Source of the DNA: Siphonodentalium dalli
Lineage: Eukaryota; Mollusca; Scaphopoda; Gadilida; Siphonodentaliidae
Direction: 5' to 3'
NCBI GenBank assembly: GCA_032622095.1
Contig: CP136064.1
Location: 189,953,794-190,017,793 of the forward strand
DNA length: 64,000 nucleotides
The position numbers and the translations under genes are program-made. Shown piece after piece: positions 34,621 to 46,575 of this stretch (positions are counted from its first letter, which is position 1; each line of letters begins with the position of its first letter). A model generated the notes under the pieces. The model was not told the origin of the DNA. It saw only the letters and a list, made by a program, of their open reading frames with translations, and ran no database searches.

Positions 34621-34639
34621 GGGGGGGGGGGGTCGAATG

Positions 34640-35865
34640 TATTGACCATTTCGTAAATGAGCTAGCAACCGTAATGAACAACCATGTGAGAAACGTTCAT
34701 TTGTTTTCGTTGAGTTATGGGATTTACAATTATATTTTTGGGATCTCTGCATCGCAGTCATGTTTGAATGACCTTTAGTGTGCTCACGAGGCAGCATGAA
34801 TTTGTGCTTCTTAGAGTGTAAATATGCCCATCCGTGTATCTACGTCATCTTAGATGGGATGTGAATGATATGTTTGGTATATTACTAATGAGATGTACGG
34901 TATCTATATGCTACATCTTTTGTTCAGTCATCACAGGCCAGATTAAATAATCTTTCGAATTAAGTTACATCAGAGCATTAATAAAACATCAGAGGAAAGC
35001 CACATCTGCGAGGGATACAATGTGTGGGGCATTTGTAACTCCACAAATGTGCTGCATTTACTATGTTCTCAATTCGTTCAAAATTGCAATACTATTGGGT
35101 GAACAGCATTGGATATACTGTGTATTATATGATAGGGGAACTTACGTTTTTGAGGATAATATAACAGCAATATAAGACTGGATACTCGGTTCGGAATTTA
35201 GACCGAGAGCATCAGCCCAGCATGATAACAAGACGTCATATGCACGCCATCGGTTCAGACCTGGCAATGTTGGTTATTTGGTTTGTTTTTCACGTTGATA
35301 TCAGCATCTATATCATGACATTGTCAGTGTCAAGTCGAGTACTGGAAGAAACACCTTAGAGAGTCAATGAAAATCTTGTTACATTAAAACAACAACTTGT
35401 CCAGATACATAAATTAGGTTACTGTCCATTTGCGTGCAACACCATTTAAGGGTTATTGGGTATCAAACCCGTATCTCTAAAGCTGGACATTGCATGACAG
35501 CCCCATGACCTATGCAGCTTTCCAGCACAATCACAAGGGATAGTGAATTTTGTAGGAGGAAATGTATGCCAACTTATTTTCTCATGCTTGAATGTTGGCA
35601 TGGGAGATGTTGGTCATTATCAACACGTTAACTCGTATCCCTACCAGCATTGCAGACGCATGTAGCGAATTATATTAACACAAAAATGCTTTCCTTTGAC
35701 TACAAGAGACCCCCTCTAAGATAATGCATGTTATTATCTCGATTATCACATGTTTTCACAAATATGATTATCTTTCACGACATGGTATGTAGTTGCATCA
35801 AGAGATACTACACTTTTTTGTATCAATAAATTAGTTATTTAGCCTCTGATCATTAGTATTTGTCT
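34640..35865. other. Intronic DNA, nothing recognised
   Basis: Unique-looking AT-rich sequence without gene or clear repeat. Confidence 0.4.
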
Positions 35866-35867
35866 AC

Positions 35868-36775
35868 TATAGACTATAGTCGGATTCCTTATGTCGCAAA
35901 AAATGGTCGCGCGTTTTCGGAATGTTAAAAGCGATATGAGAACAGTTTCTATACCACCAGTGTGTCTATTTTCAGAATCTACCTGTTTCCAGCTTGATAT
36001 TTTAGTGGAAACAGGTTTGTGTGGGGCTTTTGATTGTGTACCCCTCTATTTTTTTTCCCGTCCACCTGGTAATAAAAACATGCTATTACGCATAGCAAGT
36101 TCGGTAAGTGGCTTTCTTTGTTCTTGGAAATCGAAAAAGATGGGGAGATCTTGCCACAAATTACTTAATTACATATCTTAATGTGGAATTTTATCAAAAA
36201 TCATCAGACGAATTGCATTTATGACTGCATTTTCAATTTTCTTTCCCAAATAGTAAGGTATTGTATATTCTTAAATTGAGCTATATCACATATGGACGAA
36301 CATGAACAATCTACAAGGATATCTTGATCATATGCCACAAACAAAACTTCGATACATCGATTTTTGGTAAAGATATCGCAGAAAAGCTACCCATACCCCC
36401 ACCCTCGCTGATTTCACAAGTCAGATTCCTTTGGTCGAAAACAACGGTCGCGCCATTTCGGATTGTCTAAGACGACATACGAACGGTTTATTTATCAATA
36501 TCGTGTCTACTTTCAGAGTTTACCTGTTTCCAGTTGAAATTTTATTGGAAAAAAAGGGTTTTTGGACTGTTTTAATAATTTAAAGAGCGTTTGCTTATTA
36601 TACAAATATTAATCCTCATAACTAACCTTCTGGTGGACTGTGCGAGTTGAAATTAACAAAAGTATCAAATATGGCGGTCTCCTTTCAGGGTCTACTTGTT
36701 CCAGTCTGACATTTTAGTGGAAACAAATTGTTTGGACGGTTTAAAAAAATTAAAGAGCGTTTCCTGATTATACAG
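35868..36775 (+). repeat. Interspersed repeat, two to three diverged units
   Basis: AGTCGGATTCCTTATGTCGC with TTAAAAGCGATATGAGAAC, CTACCTGTTTCCAGCTTGA and TTTTAGTGGAAACA recurs near 36414 and 36690. An inverted relative lies at about 41280-41355 (GACATAAGGAATCCGACT). Units end near TTAAAGAGCGTTTGCTTATT. Non-coding. Confidence 0.65.
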
Positions 36776-36778
36776 ATA

Positions 36779-37266
36779 TTAAAGGTACTCAATCCGAACA
36801 GAGGGTCCCCATCTCAACAGATTCCAACAACAACAATCCGACCAGAGGGTCCTATATTACTATTTATTTGGCTTTGGGGGTAAAAAATATTTGATTCGAG
36901 TCGAGGAACCCATCAAACAAAGCTCAGAGTTATTAGATATTGATTTTTGAAATTTGTTATGTTCTCGAGATGAGTACTAATAATTGCCGCCAATTTCGTA
37001 TCCTGCTCGAGATTTGTACACCAAAACTCTATTCAAACAGACAAGGATGGATAACTCTAAAATCAAGTGGTAATAATAACGCAATTTTTACTGAGTTCTG
37101 GGCCAGAAAGTATTCCCGATAATGAAAAATAATAGATTTCTAAAATTGATATCTAACAAATCTGAGCTTTGATGGGTGACTTCCTCGACTCGAATCAAAT
37201 ATTTTTGACCCCCGAAGCCATTGAAATAGTAATTGAGAGGAGTTTTATCGGATTGAGTACCTTTAA
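36779..37266. mobile_element. TTAA-flanked foldback MITE, copy 2
   Basis: TTAA at 36779-36782 and 37263-37266. Ends AGGTACTCAATCCGA and TCGGATTGAGTACCT are perfect 15-bp inverted repeats. The interior matches copy 1 at 18765-19231, with the left end partially duplicated (CAGAGGGTCC occurs twice). Non-autonomous. Confidence 0.87.
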
Positions 37267-37753
37267 TGACTCTGAAATGTATTTTTGAGAATGGTGTCGT
37301 CAGATAAGTCTCCGCTGGTACAGTACCACAGTTGCGAACAAAACTAACGTTGGATCCTATAGAGAGTTTGACAATTTACTCAAATGTTCACAGTGGTGGA
37401 ACTAAATGGCTATCATATATGCATGGCTCTTACATGTAATCTATCGTAGCTACATGTGATTTTACCAAATTAACATGCAATATAGTCAGGCCACCAGATA
37501 CAGTAGTTGAAAAAATGTGGTTCACATCAATCATATACATCACAATCACGTGCTTCAGTGGTAATGTCCACTATTATACAAATGCAATGTTTATCAAGAC
37601 TAAAGTTTCAGGATGCCGTTGTAAAATTGATTGATGGTGTTTTTTCATCAATTGACAAAATTAATGTTTATTGCCAGGACGAAGTACCGCATAATACGGA
37701 GTTGTGTGCTAACAAATCTGGGAGTCATATTTATGTAAGTGTCAGTCAAAACT

Positions 37754-38941
37754 TTTAGGACATGGGAATATTTTTTAATTGCGTGGCCATGAAATACTAA
37801 GTTATTTCGTGGCCACGAAATAAATAATTCATGGCCACTAAATAATTAATTGTCATATACGATCATCAGTCACTGTTGTAATGGAAGCGGATAGAGATGA
37901 TCTGGTTGTAGTTGTCCACATCTTGGCATGAGCCACGGCGATTTGAGATAAAGCGTGTTGTAGGGTGGCCCGTAAAACAAATTAAGTAAATCACCCCTTT
38001 CACCAACCCGATCCAAAATTGCCGCCGTCCTGGGGTGGGTTACATGGGCACCCACGACATTCAGTATATCTTGGGGGCTACCATACAGCAGCAATTATAC
38101 CACATCAAACGGTTAAAGGGTCGAGAAATTGTATAGGTGTCATATTTGAACCCATCTGGGGGTGGCCATTTTGGATCGGGGATGGTGAAAGCGGGTGAAC
38201 ATGTAGTTTGTCTCAGGGGTCACCCTACAACACACTGTATTCGACCTAAAATGGGGGGGGGGATTGCACGGTACCATATATGGACCCATCTGATCAGTTA
38301 TCATTTTCGCTCGAGTGGGCTGAAGGTGTGAAAATTTAGCTTTCTTTGTGAACCACGGTACAACACTCTTTATTTGATCTATATCGGTCAAGTGACCGAG
38401 AAATAATGTGTACCCCATTTGACCCCTTATGAGCGACGACCATTTTGGATCGGGTATGGTTGAAAGGGGTGAATATTTATAAGCTTGTTTTGGGCCCACC
38501 CTACAAAACCACTTATTTGACTTAAATCGGCCAATATGCCGAGATAAATGGCATTCCCATTCGATCACTTGTGGTAAAAACTAATGAATAGTCAGTTTGT
38601 CTTGGAGCCACCTGACCCGTGTTTCTCTCTGGGCTAGTTTATATCAGACGTTCATATCCCCATAGAGCCCGGGTCCCACGCCATAAGGGTTTATAGTAGC
38701 TTCTCTGCGATCGTACGCATTGTTTCTAAAACATCGTCAAGTTAGTGTAATCATACCGTAAAGGTATCTGGATATATATGCAAAGGTTAATCAGTTATTT
38801 CGTGGCCACGAATTCGTATTTCGTGACCACGAATTAGTTATTTCTTGGCCACGAATTAGTATTTTGTGGCCACCAAATTAGTTATTTCGTGGCCACGAAT
38901 TAGTATTTCGTGAAATAAAAAACAAATTCTCATGTCCTAAA
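37754..38941. mobile_element. Inverted-repeat element with arrays of TTCGTGGCCACGAA palindromes
   Basis: Terminal inverted repeats TTTAGGACATG at the left and CATGTCCTAAA at the right. Just inside each end lie tandem palindromes TTTCGTGGCCACGAAAT and variants (37785-37850 and 38795-38915). The interior has units with GGTGGCCATTTTGGATCGGG and TGAAAGGGGTGAATATTT. No transposase and no obvious target duplication. Confidence 0.72.
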
Positions 38942-41280
38942 CCAGGCACCGTAGCTTATGGAACATTCTGTTTTAGTATTAAATTTGGAGAAACCCGACC
39001 AGCACCAATGTAACAACTACAACAACTCATCTATGCAAATGATATGTTTAGCCAAATAGATGTGGATAGGGTGGTATTGTTTAAAAATGTTAAACAATGT
39101 TATCATGTCCATGTTTATTGCTAAATATTGCTGGGCTTATATGGATGGTTGTTCTATAATTCCTGGTCGGGTTTATCCAAATTGGGAGTTTAAATTATGT
39201 TCATCTGAGTATAAAGAAAACACTTTCTCCGTCCACTCGATACCTCCCCCGGGATACATGTTTCTTAGTAACATAACAAATCTCTCCCTCAAATACATTG
39301 CCACAAGAATAAAAATGAATTGTCAGTATAAATAGGCAAGACATCTCTGGACACTTTCTAAGAGATAATTTATTTATAAGAAGATAAACATGTGCATTAT
39401 TTGCTTGGTCTTAAAAATTATATAGTACAACACAGTAAGATACAAGTGACACCGTGCGGGGACAAAACTGTGTTGAAGAACATAGTTAAGGGGACCCTCC
39501 CGTCATCCTTCATAATGTATCATGAATCCATCTGTTGTGAACAAACCATCGACTTAGGCTTAATGGATCGTTCTCCCCCAATAATATACTTGGCTTTGAA
39601 CCGGCCATGGTATTTTCCCGTAAATGAGATAGTGTCTATAATCAGATGGTATTGGTTATGTTCAAATGGTGACACAGATATGAAACTGTACATGTTTGTG
39701 CCCCATGGGCCATTGATCATTATAAGATCGAGAAACTTAGTCTAGGAAATTACCAGGAATTCACTGGAAATTGCAATTATAGCTTATAGGGTCGTAATTC
39801 AACGTTTGTGTTTCCGATACAGTTAATACCCAAATGTGAAATTTAAGATATACCTGGTCGTCAAAGTGAACCAGATGTCTTATTTAAGGTTAGCAACGGT
39901 TGCTAATCAAATACCACAATTGTGTACTAACCATTTATTGGTATTGCCTTAATTTAGTCAGTGTCTATATAATCACATGGTGCTGGCTTTGTTCAAAGTT
40001 GGGCACATCATGCATGTCTAAAACTATATATGCAGCCATGTTCTGCATAGGCCACTGATCATTATATAAGATCGGGGAAATTTGCCACCGGACCCGATAG
40101 CTCATTAGTAGTGGTTACTAAGCACCTACTCGGATTGCAGGAAAATGCATCTATGGTTGATACCTATTTTACTCATTAAGCTCTACTCTAGTGGAAGTTC
40201 GAATTTACTTTATTTTCACAGCTATACACGAAGCGTGGAGATTAACTGTGGTCAGAATATTGATGGTGAATGTTGGGTTTCAGTCGCTGCACTGAAGTTG
40301 GTCAAATGTAACTGGCGTGGGAAGCGTGAAAGCAAAGCATATACCGCTATAGTAAAGATCTCAGCTGCACCGAAATGTCCGTTTATCAGTAGCACAAATC
40401 CTGCGAAAACACAGATTCTCTCAGTGCATGTGGGATAGACTCATATGACAACGATTGAGTTAATGACAGCGAACAACTGCCATCTATACTTGTGTATTTG
40501 TGACAATACATCCCGTTATGATCAACGATGTGGTTTTAAAACTAGTCAGTGGACAACAATACAGACAAGTATCAAATAAAACAATGATATAATATGTAAT
40601 CACATCGTGAACAGTCTTGTTGTGAATATTTTCATTTGATTGAACAGGCTGCATATTATCGAAACTACAAAACCATCGACACTTACTTTTGCCAATTACT
40701 GTATATTGAGGCATAACTATATCATATGTTGCAACTATTAAATCACGGATAGTTACAGTGGGTCAAACACGAGTGTTAAACTTCATATATTTGCGCACGA
40801 TTGCCAATAAGTGACATTACAATCAACGTTTGAGCATAACACGAAATTCTCCACAGGGTTAAGTGTTAAATTTTGATCGCAACTGTAGCCTGCAAGAATC
40901 ATCTGATCACATCCATTCCTTTTAAAACTACGTCTGTGTTTCATACTTAGTATTTTTTTTAGGAATATCAGTACGCGCATATCATCATACGCGAAATGGC
41001 GCCATCTATCCAAAGTACTAGAATCTCCATAGGGCTCAGTGTTAAATTTTGATCACAACTGTAGCCAACAAGAATGAACCGATCACATCAAAAATACATG
41101 TAATGGTCATATCTAGTAGTTTGGAGAAGTTTCAAATCGCACCGATCACCATACGCCAGATGGCACCATATACCGTTTTCTGTAAATACGAAACGCTCTC
41201 TAAATGATGTTGACCCCGATTTAGGCCGACCCGCCAAAATTCGAGAATGGAAACAAGTCAATCCCCAAAACACACCTACT
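38942..41280. other. Intronic DNA, no gene recognised
   Basis: Frames at 39060-39335, 39392-39745 and 40145-40438 lack known domains. A pair of related phrases (GTGTTAAATTTTGATCGCAA near 40862 and GTGTTAAATTTTGATCACAA near 41039) marks an old ~180-bp repeat. Confidence 0.4.
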
Positions 41281-41737
41281 AGGCATACATAATCCGTTTT
41301 CAGATCGCTTTTAACAAACCAAAAATGCAAAATGACATAAGGAATCCGACTACTAGGAGAAGTATGTGCTAGCATGTTCTATAGTGCAAGCAATATAAGC
41401 GCACGTGCGATATACGAGTCATATGCTTTTGTTTAAACATATTTTGTTGTAATATAATATCACAAGAGGGATTGGGGCACAAGTTTTGACAACCTACATG
41501 TGTTTATATTTACACACAACTAATATTCCTTCAACTTTTCCTATCGGCATATTACTCGGATATGGTATCCATTGGGTTTTAACAAGTATCCCTTCCTTCC
41601 TATGGAAAGTACAGTAATCATGAACGTAAGGCCACCACGCGAGAAAGTTACCAAAGGGAACATATCGTGGTGCAGGGGTTCTCTTAGGTTTTCAATACAT
41701 GTGTGACAAGGGGTAGATAGTAGAACTGCAAACTCAC

Positions 41738-41910
41738 CACAAATCTTTGTCTGTGAATTCGTGTCGCGTAATTGTGAACGCTGGATAGCCAGGCCAGAAC
41801 ACCGATTTTTCGGAGAGGTTATGTGACAAGTCAACAATCATTTCTTCGCCCATCGATACGCACACAAGCAGCACTGCTACCAACGCTATCTGGCAGTATA
41901 CCATCTTCAT
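41738..41910 (-). CDS. Cyclase / kynurenine-formamidase-like hydrolase, exon 1 (signal peptide)
   Basis: Codes 57 residues plus two bases of codon 58. Residues 1-21 (MKMVYCQIALVAVLLVCVSM...) form a signal peptide with a hydrophobic core. Residues 24-42 (MIVDLSHNLSEKSVFWPGY) match the conserved N-terminus of the cyclase family, where D-L-S/T-H and W-P-G are typical. The donor is a strong G/GTGAGT. Start ATG at 41908-41910 is chosen because it begins the signal peptide; a second Met is at residue 3. Upstream at 41944-41946 an acceptor (TTTTTACTTCTTCAG) leaves a 33-nt 5' UTR segment, so a further non-coding exon probably lies beyond 42 kb. Spliced product 283 residues, a usual length for the family. 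Confidence 0.88.
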
Positions 41911-41946
41911 TCTGTTGAGAGGTAGTCCACGCTATTGGAGATTCTG

Positions 41947-43480
41947 AAGAAGTAAAAAGGAATTTAGCACAAAACCACATTGGAAGCATAGTCGAATTAA
42001 TGGCTGGTAAAAATTGAATGTCAGTAAATCAGAAGCTATTTGCATATCACGCAAACTGAGTAATTGACTTATTGAACTGTGTTCCATTAAACACCATATT
42101 CAGTCATACAAACCTTGACGTTTGAGAATTTGTTTTTATTTTGCTTGAAGGCCCATATCGAGTCTATAACTATATCTAAACGAGAGGCCGATCACGATCG
42201 CCAGATGTTTAACCCATTCCTCGAGTTTTGATGTTGAACATATATGTTGAGTATACTGGTATGTAATAAATTAGTATAGACAAATGTACACAATAATACA
42301 CATTCGCAAATTATTGGAATGTATGGGGTCTAGTGCCAATTTTGCACTAGTTGTGTCATTTTGTCATTGGTAGGCAAAAAGTAAAATTAGAATATCTTAG
42401 GACCCGTAACCGGAGATAAATGAACATAGTTCATACCCTGGTGTTCAGTATAGTTCTCAAGAAAATAGTTTTTATACCATAAACAATTATTATCCAGAGC
42501 ATTCTGGCCCCTGTGATCCCTATCCCCAAATAGATTACCACATTTCATATAAAAGACAGTAAGTAGCCCCCGAATAGAATGATATCACACATTACAATGT
42601 TTTACAAGTAGCTTGGACGCTAAATCAATAATATTCAACGGTAATCTTATAAGCGCTCTGTGGCCTCTAACATTTAATCAACCATTACAGTATGAACACA
42701 TTGGAAATTATTTTTACATGGCAATAATCCACAACAACATCTGCCTTCTTGGACTGGAGAAAACAAATTTTGAAGTACTTATTCTATTTAAAGTTATCTG
42801 ACCCATTTGTTGCCTCCTGTCTAGGACCCCCTGAAGCCCCTGACGTGCTAAACTGAAGATAACCCTTTCCAAAAATGCTCTATAACACTCAAAAGATTCG
42901 TTTCGTTTACAGAAAAGCATTGATTTATGTTCTCGACACGAAATGCATGAAAACCCATAGCCCTCAATGTTAGTCGTCTGACCTCTCGGTGTCCCCAAAA
43001 ATTCACTCAACCATGACCATATGAACAAATTATAACATGTGTCTTATGTCAATGCTCTATACCAAATAATTTGGAAATCTACCCAGTGAGACAGCAGAGG
43101 AATTTTGAATTATTTAAATTGCTGCTTCTAAATGGGGGTTCTCTCTGCTCATATTGTGAACTTGAAAACATTCCTATAAATGAACAATGGACTACTCCAA
43201 TTTATACTTTGTGTGACAGCTAATTATATGAACTCTATTTCAATAAATCACATTATCTGCTGGTGATAAAAGTTATCTTATATTTTAATGTGAAGCGATA
43301 ATAAAAAATTAAAAGTTACTTGTTATTGTGTTATCACCAGGAAACCTCAAATCTTGGTAATTCTAAATCGAAAAAGGTCCATAACTCCGTTAATAAAATT
43401 CGAATTTAACCCATATTCGAACTCGATCTGTATTTTGAGCTCAGAAACCTACATATCAAATTTGGTTCAGATCAGATATA
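41947..43480. other. Region upstream of the cyclase gene, nothing recognised
   Basis: Should contain the non-coding first exon and promoter of the minus-strand gene, but neither can be placed. Sequence is AT-rich and unique-looking. Confidence 0.35.
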
Positions 43481-43486
43481 AACTGT

Positions 43487-43753
43487 TTGGAGCAACCGGG
43501 GGAGCAATGCAGATGGAATAAAAGTACATGTAAAGACACGAAATGCCCGTTATGTGGCGAAAATGTCTGTGATGAATACCATTTTGTTATTTTGTGTACA
43601 GAACTTAACGACCTGCGAGAAACCTATATCCCGAAGCACTACTGGGAAAATTCTAACAGAAATAAATTCTACAGATTGCTGTCACTGCTTAATTTAAGTA
43701 TATTGAAAAGAGTGAGCATTTTCTTAAAATTAGCGTTTATAAAGTTACCATGA
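43487..43753 (+). pseudogene. LINE ORF2 C-terminal fragment
   Basis: 88 codons containing the zinc motif C-P-L-C...D-E-Y-H-F-V-I-L-C and a helical tail (RLLSLLNLSILKRVSIFLKL), as in the C-termini of the LINEs at 14.8 and 20.8 kb. Upstream RT is absent. Ends 16 bp before a Helitron start. Confidence 0.7.
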
Positions 43754-43769
43754 CGCAAGTATTACATTA

Positions 43770-44053
43770 TCTATTATATATTTTGGGAAATCTGTGTGTG
43801 TGAGGGTGTGTGTGTGGGGTGTGAGGGTGTGTGTGTGTGTGTGTGTGTGTGTTCGCGATTGACTCGAAAACGGCCGAGCAGATTTAGATGACACTTGGTA
43901 TGTGGGGATACTTTCGACCGGTGAGTGGGCCTATTAATTTGCCCGTGCGACGTGACATTGACTTTGAAATCGGGTCATTTCAAGGTCGAACGCCCGAGTA
44001 TCACGGGATTTCGATGAAAATTAGTGTCTGTGGATACTTTCGTATGGGGAGTG
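43770..44053 (+). mobile_element. Helitron, left part (split by the giant palindrome)
   Basis: Starts TCTATTATATATTTTGGG after an A, then a TG microsatellite (43795-43852) and TTCGCGATTGACTCGAAAAC. It is colinear with the uninterrupted Helitron at 61449-62137 up to GGGGAGTG, where the palindrome begins. It resumes at 57962. Confidence 0.85.
44048..44053 (+). repeat. 6-bp target-site duplication, left copy
   Basis: GGAGTG, repeated at 57962-57967. The uninterrupted site in the sister Helitron reads GGGGAGTGTCGTAAGCCC at 61743-61760. Confidence 0.93.
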
Positions 44054-44107
44054 AGTAGTATTAAGTAGAGGGAATATTGATATATATATAACTGAGCCTT
44101 AGGGTGT

Positions 44108-44310
44108 GGTCGTCATTGAGAATCCCCACCCCCACGGGATTTCATAAATACTACTTATCGAATGTTAAACGATACAATACCGACTAATTTATATAGGTGT
44201 AGTCGTCGTCTGATAATCCCCACCCCCACGGGATTTCGTAAATAGTATTTAACGAATGTAAACGTTACAATAACGACTAATTTATATAAGTGTATCAAAA
44301 ATGAGCTGTT
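44108..44310 (+). repeat. Subterminal ~85-bp tandem pair in the palindrome
   Basis: Two units share AATCCCCACCCCCACGGGAT, TTTCATAAATA or TTTCGTAAATA, and GACTAATTTATATA. The mirror pair lies at 57705-57907. Possible transposase or terminal-protein binding region. Confidence 0.75.
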
Positions 44311-44313
44311 TTA

Positions 44314-44560
44314 CTAGGCAGATGATATAGTCAGACTAACTAGTAACTATTTGAAGGCATAGATAAGCTACAATACGCGCTTCTAGGCAGATGTTATAGT
44401 CAGACTAACTAGTAACTATTTTAAGGCATAGATAAGCTACAATACGAGCTATTTTATGTTAGGTAATGATGTATATCTAATAGGCAGATGGTATAGTAAA
44501 GCAAACTATTTCTAGGCAGATGATATAGTCAGACTAACTAGTAAATATTTGAAGGATTAG
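44314..44560 (+). repeat. Subterminal iterated TAGGCAGATG repeats in the palindrome
   Basis: Four units start at 44314, 44383, 44481 and 44513 with TAGGCAGATG followed by TATAGTCAGACTAACTAGTA in three of them. Mirrored at 57455-57701. Confidence 0.8.
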
Positions 44561-44957
44561 TACGCACGATTGAATACATGTATTGATATATAGGTTAGTT
44601 ATGATAGATTAGTAAAATAATAGATATGAATTATCCGCTAGTGAATAACCTCGTGCATGTAAAAAACCACAAGGCTAAAACACATGGAATATTTGTTAGT
44701 TTCGGAACTTTGTCTTCTTTATTGTAGATTTGTAGGTAACACTATTCGATCTCATAAAACTCGATATTACAGAGTCTCGTAGAAAACGAAATGTGGAACC
44801 CTTCACACTTTAGTTCATTTAATGAATATAAATGGTTGAATAAATCTTAGTATACAAACAGATATAAAAAAAAAACATAATCAAATCAATCTTTTTTAAG
44901 AAATGGACAGTCTGGTCTCCCCGTCGAAATATCTTCTGGCAAAAAAATGTATCAATA

Positions 44958-45330
44958 TTTAAAGTCAGACTAACTATTTCTAGGTTGGTGTCTAAATACC
45001 TCTTCTAGGCTATACTCAAACAAACAATTTCTAGGTTATTCAAACATTTCCAAAAATATACTGAGTAAATCTACAAATATTAATTGGAATATAAAGAACA
45101 GAGTTAGATCCCCTGTGAATTGTAACAGTATTAAAATTAATCATTATTTAAAGTCAAACTATTTATTTATAAGTTGGTCATAAAATTACTACTTCTAGGC
45201 TATGGGTTATACTCAGGCAAACTATTTTTAGGTTAATCAAAAATATCAGAGTTGTAAACTAAATCTACAAATATTAATTGGAATATAAAGAACAGAGTTA
45301 GCTCCCCTGTGCATTTGAATAATCTGTTTT
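44958..45330 (+). repeat. ~187-bp direct duplication inside the left arm
   Basis: Units from 44958 and 45147 share TTTAAAGTCARACTA, TTCTAGGCTAT and AATATTAATTGGAATATAAA with the following AGAACAGAGTTAG. Mirrored near 56685-57057. Confidence 0.75.
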
Positions 45331-46146
45331 ATTAAGTTCAATATAGATGTTAAACGATTGATATATGTTAATGAATGATACAGTCATTTATTCGTTAGCG
45401 AATAAACCTATGCATGTAAAACCACAGGTCTAAACACATTGAACTTTTTTAGGAAAGTTCTTCTGTAGATTAGTAGGCAACACATTTCAAAAACACCATT
45501 TCATAGTGATAGAAATCGAAATGTATAACCATTATCGGTTCCTTTAATGATAATGAATGACGCGAGTATTTTCGGTTTATATGAAGACAACGTATTTCAG
45601 TTCCAACACAAATTCAATATTTCAAAAATATAAAAAAATATCTCCCTTTTAATGAAATATTAAATGTAAAATCACGATAAAGCAATTAAAACACAATTTA
45701 ATTTACTTTTTCGTCAACAAAATTGAAGTTATATGTTATAATGCTTCAAAATCAATCAAAATATGAAAATCAAATATCTCAATTGAAAGCCAAATTTAAA
45801 AAAAAACAATTTCAATGTTAACGGAAACAATTTAACAACAAAAAAATCTTTATCTGTTTTGCTAGCAAGTATCAAAAGTCCTTTTTCATTCCCACAATAA
45901 TCGTAAAACACAATAAATGTTTTGTCTTTAATAAAAAAAAATATAAAAATATCATAATCATAGTAAAAAAAATTCAAGCACAAACTGTATATGTAAAAAA
46001 AAATATGAAAATTAAATAAAACTTTAATCCATTTATTTGCAAAACAAATTTTTGAAACATTGTTGACTGTTAACGCAAACAACTGATATTCCAAATCTTT
46101 TTAAACATCAAAAGTCGCACAACCAACGTTAAATAAATGTTTTGTT
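45331..46146. other. AT-rich part of the left arm with 112-codon chance frame
   Basis: A minus-strand frame at 45756-46094 (mirror copy on plus at 55921-56259) is Phe/Tyr/Ile/Lys-rich and looks like translated AT-rich DNA. Part of 45365-45560 is a diverged copy of 44620-44830 (both hold ATGTAAAACCAC-like and TCGAAATGT-like phrases). Confidence 0.5.
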
Positions 46147-46575
46147 TTAACATAACAAGATTTACTTGCCTACTAAAGAACAGATCCATCGAAGTACAAT
46201 TCTCTCTCAATTTTTACCTATGCGAATGTATCTGTTTATATAAGGAAAAATCATTCTATCTTTAGTCCCAAGCAAATGATGTCATTCGAGGAATCTTTCT
46301 TTAAGTCGAATAATCTACCAACATATATCACAAAACATGATGAGGTCTTCGTCGAGAATTCATGTCCGACTCTGTTTAACATAACAAGACTTACTTACTC
46401 ATCAAAGAACAGATAATCCATCGAAGTATAATACTGTCTCAATTTTACCTATCCGAATGTATCTGTTTATATAAAAAAACATTCATTCTATCTTTACTCT
46501 CAACAAAATGATGTCATACGACCCAAGTCGAATAATCTAATATCATTCGTCGAGAATTCATGTCGAGCTCTAGTT
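46147..46575 (+). repeat. ~229-bp direct duplication inside the left arm
   Basis: Units from 46147 and 46376 share TTAACATAACAAGA, GAATGTATCTGTTTATATAA, TGATGTCAT and GTCGAGAATTCATGTC. Mirrored at about 55440-55868. Confidence 0.78.

Larger units (their letters stand above)
34170..41737 (-). other. Intron of the cyclase-like gene, 7.57 kb, repeat-filled
   Basis: Donor GTGAGT at 41737-41732 and acceptor CTTCAG at 34175-34170 on the minus strand. The phase matches: TG from exon 1 plus G from exon 2 gives Trp58. It contains a CGAGATCTCGAGAT array, a repeat near 35868-36780, a TTAA MITE, a 1.19-kb inverted-repeat element and unassigned DNA. Confidence 0.85.

Noticed and set aside
40090-40200. 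A tRNA or tRNA-derived SINE head
   Set aside because: GATAGCTCATTAGTAGTGG resembles an A box, but no B box lies at the right distance and no cloverleaf can be drawn.
35868-41355. A 5.5-kb transposon bounded by AGTCGGATTCCTTATGTC and its inverse
   Set aside because: The 18-bp match is the start of an interspersed repeat that also occurs elsewhere in the intron; flanks and interior give no sign of one element.
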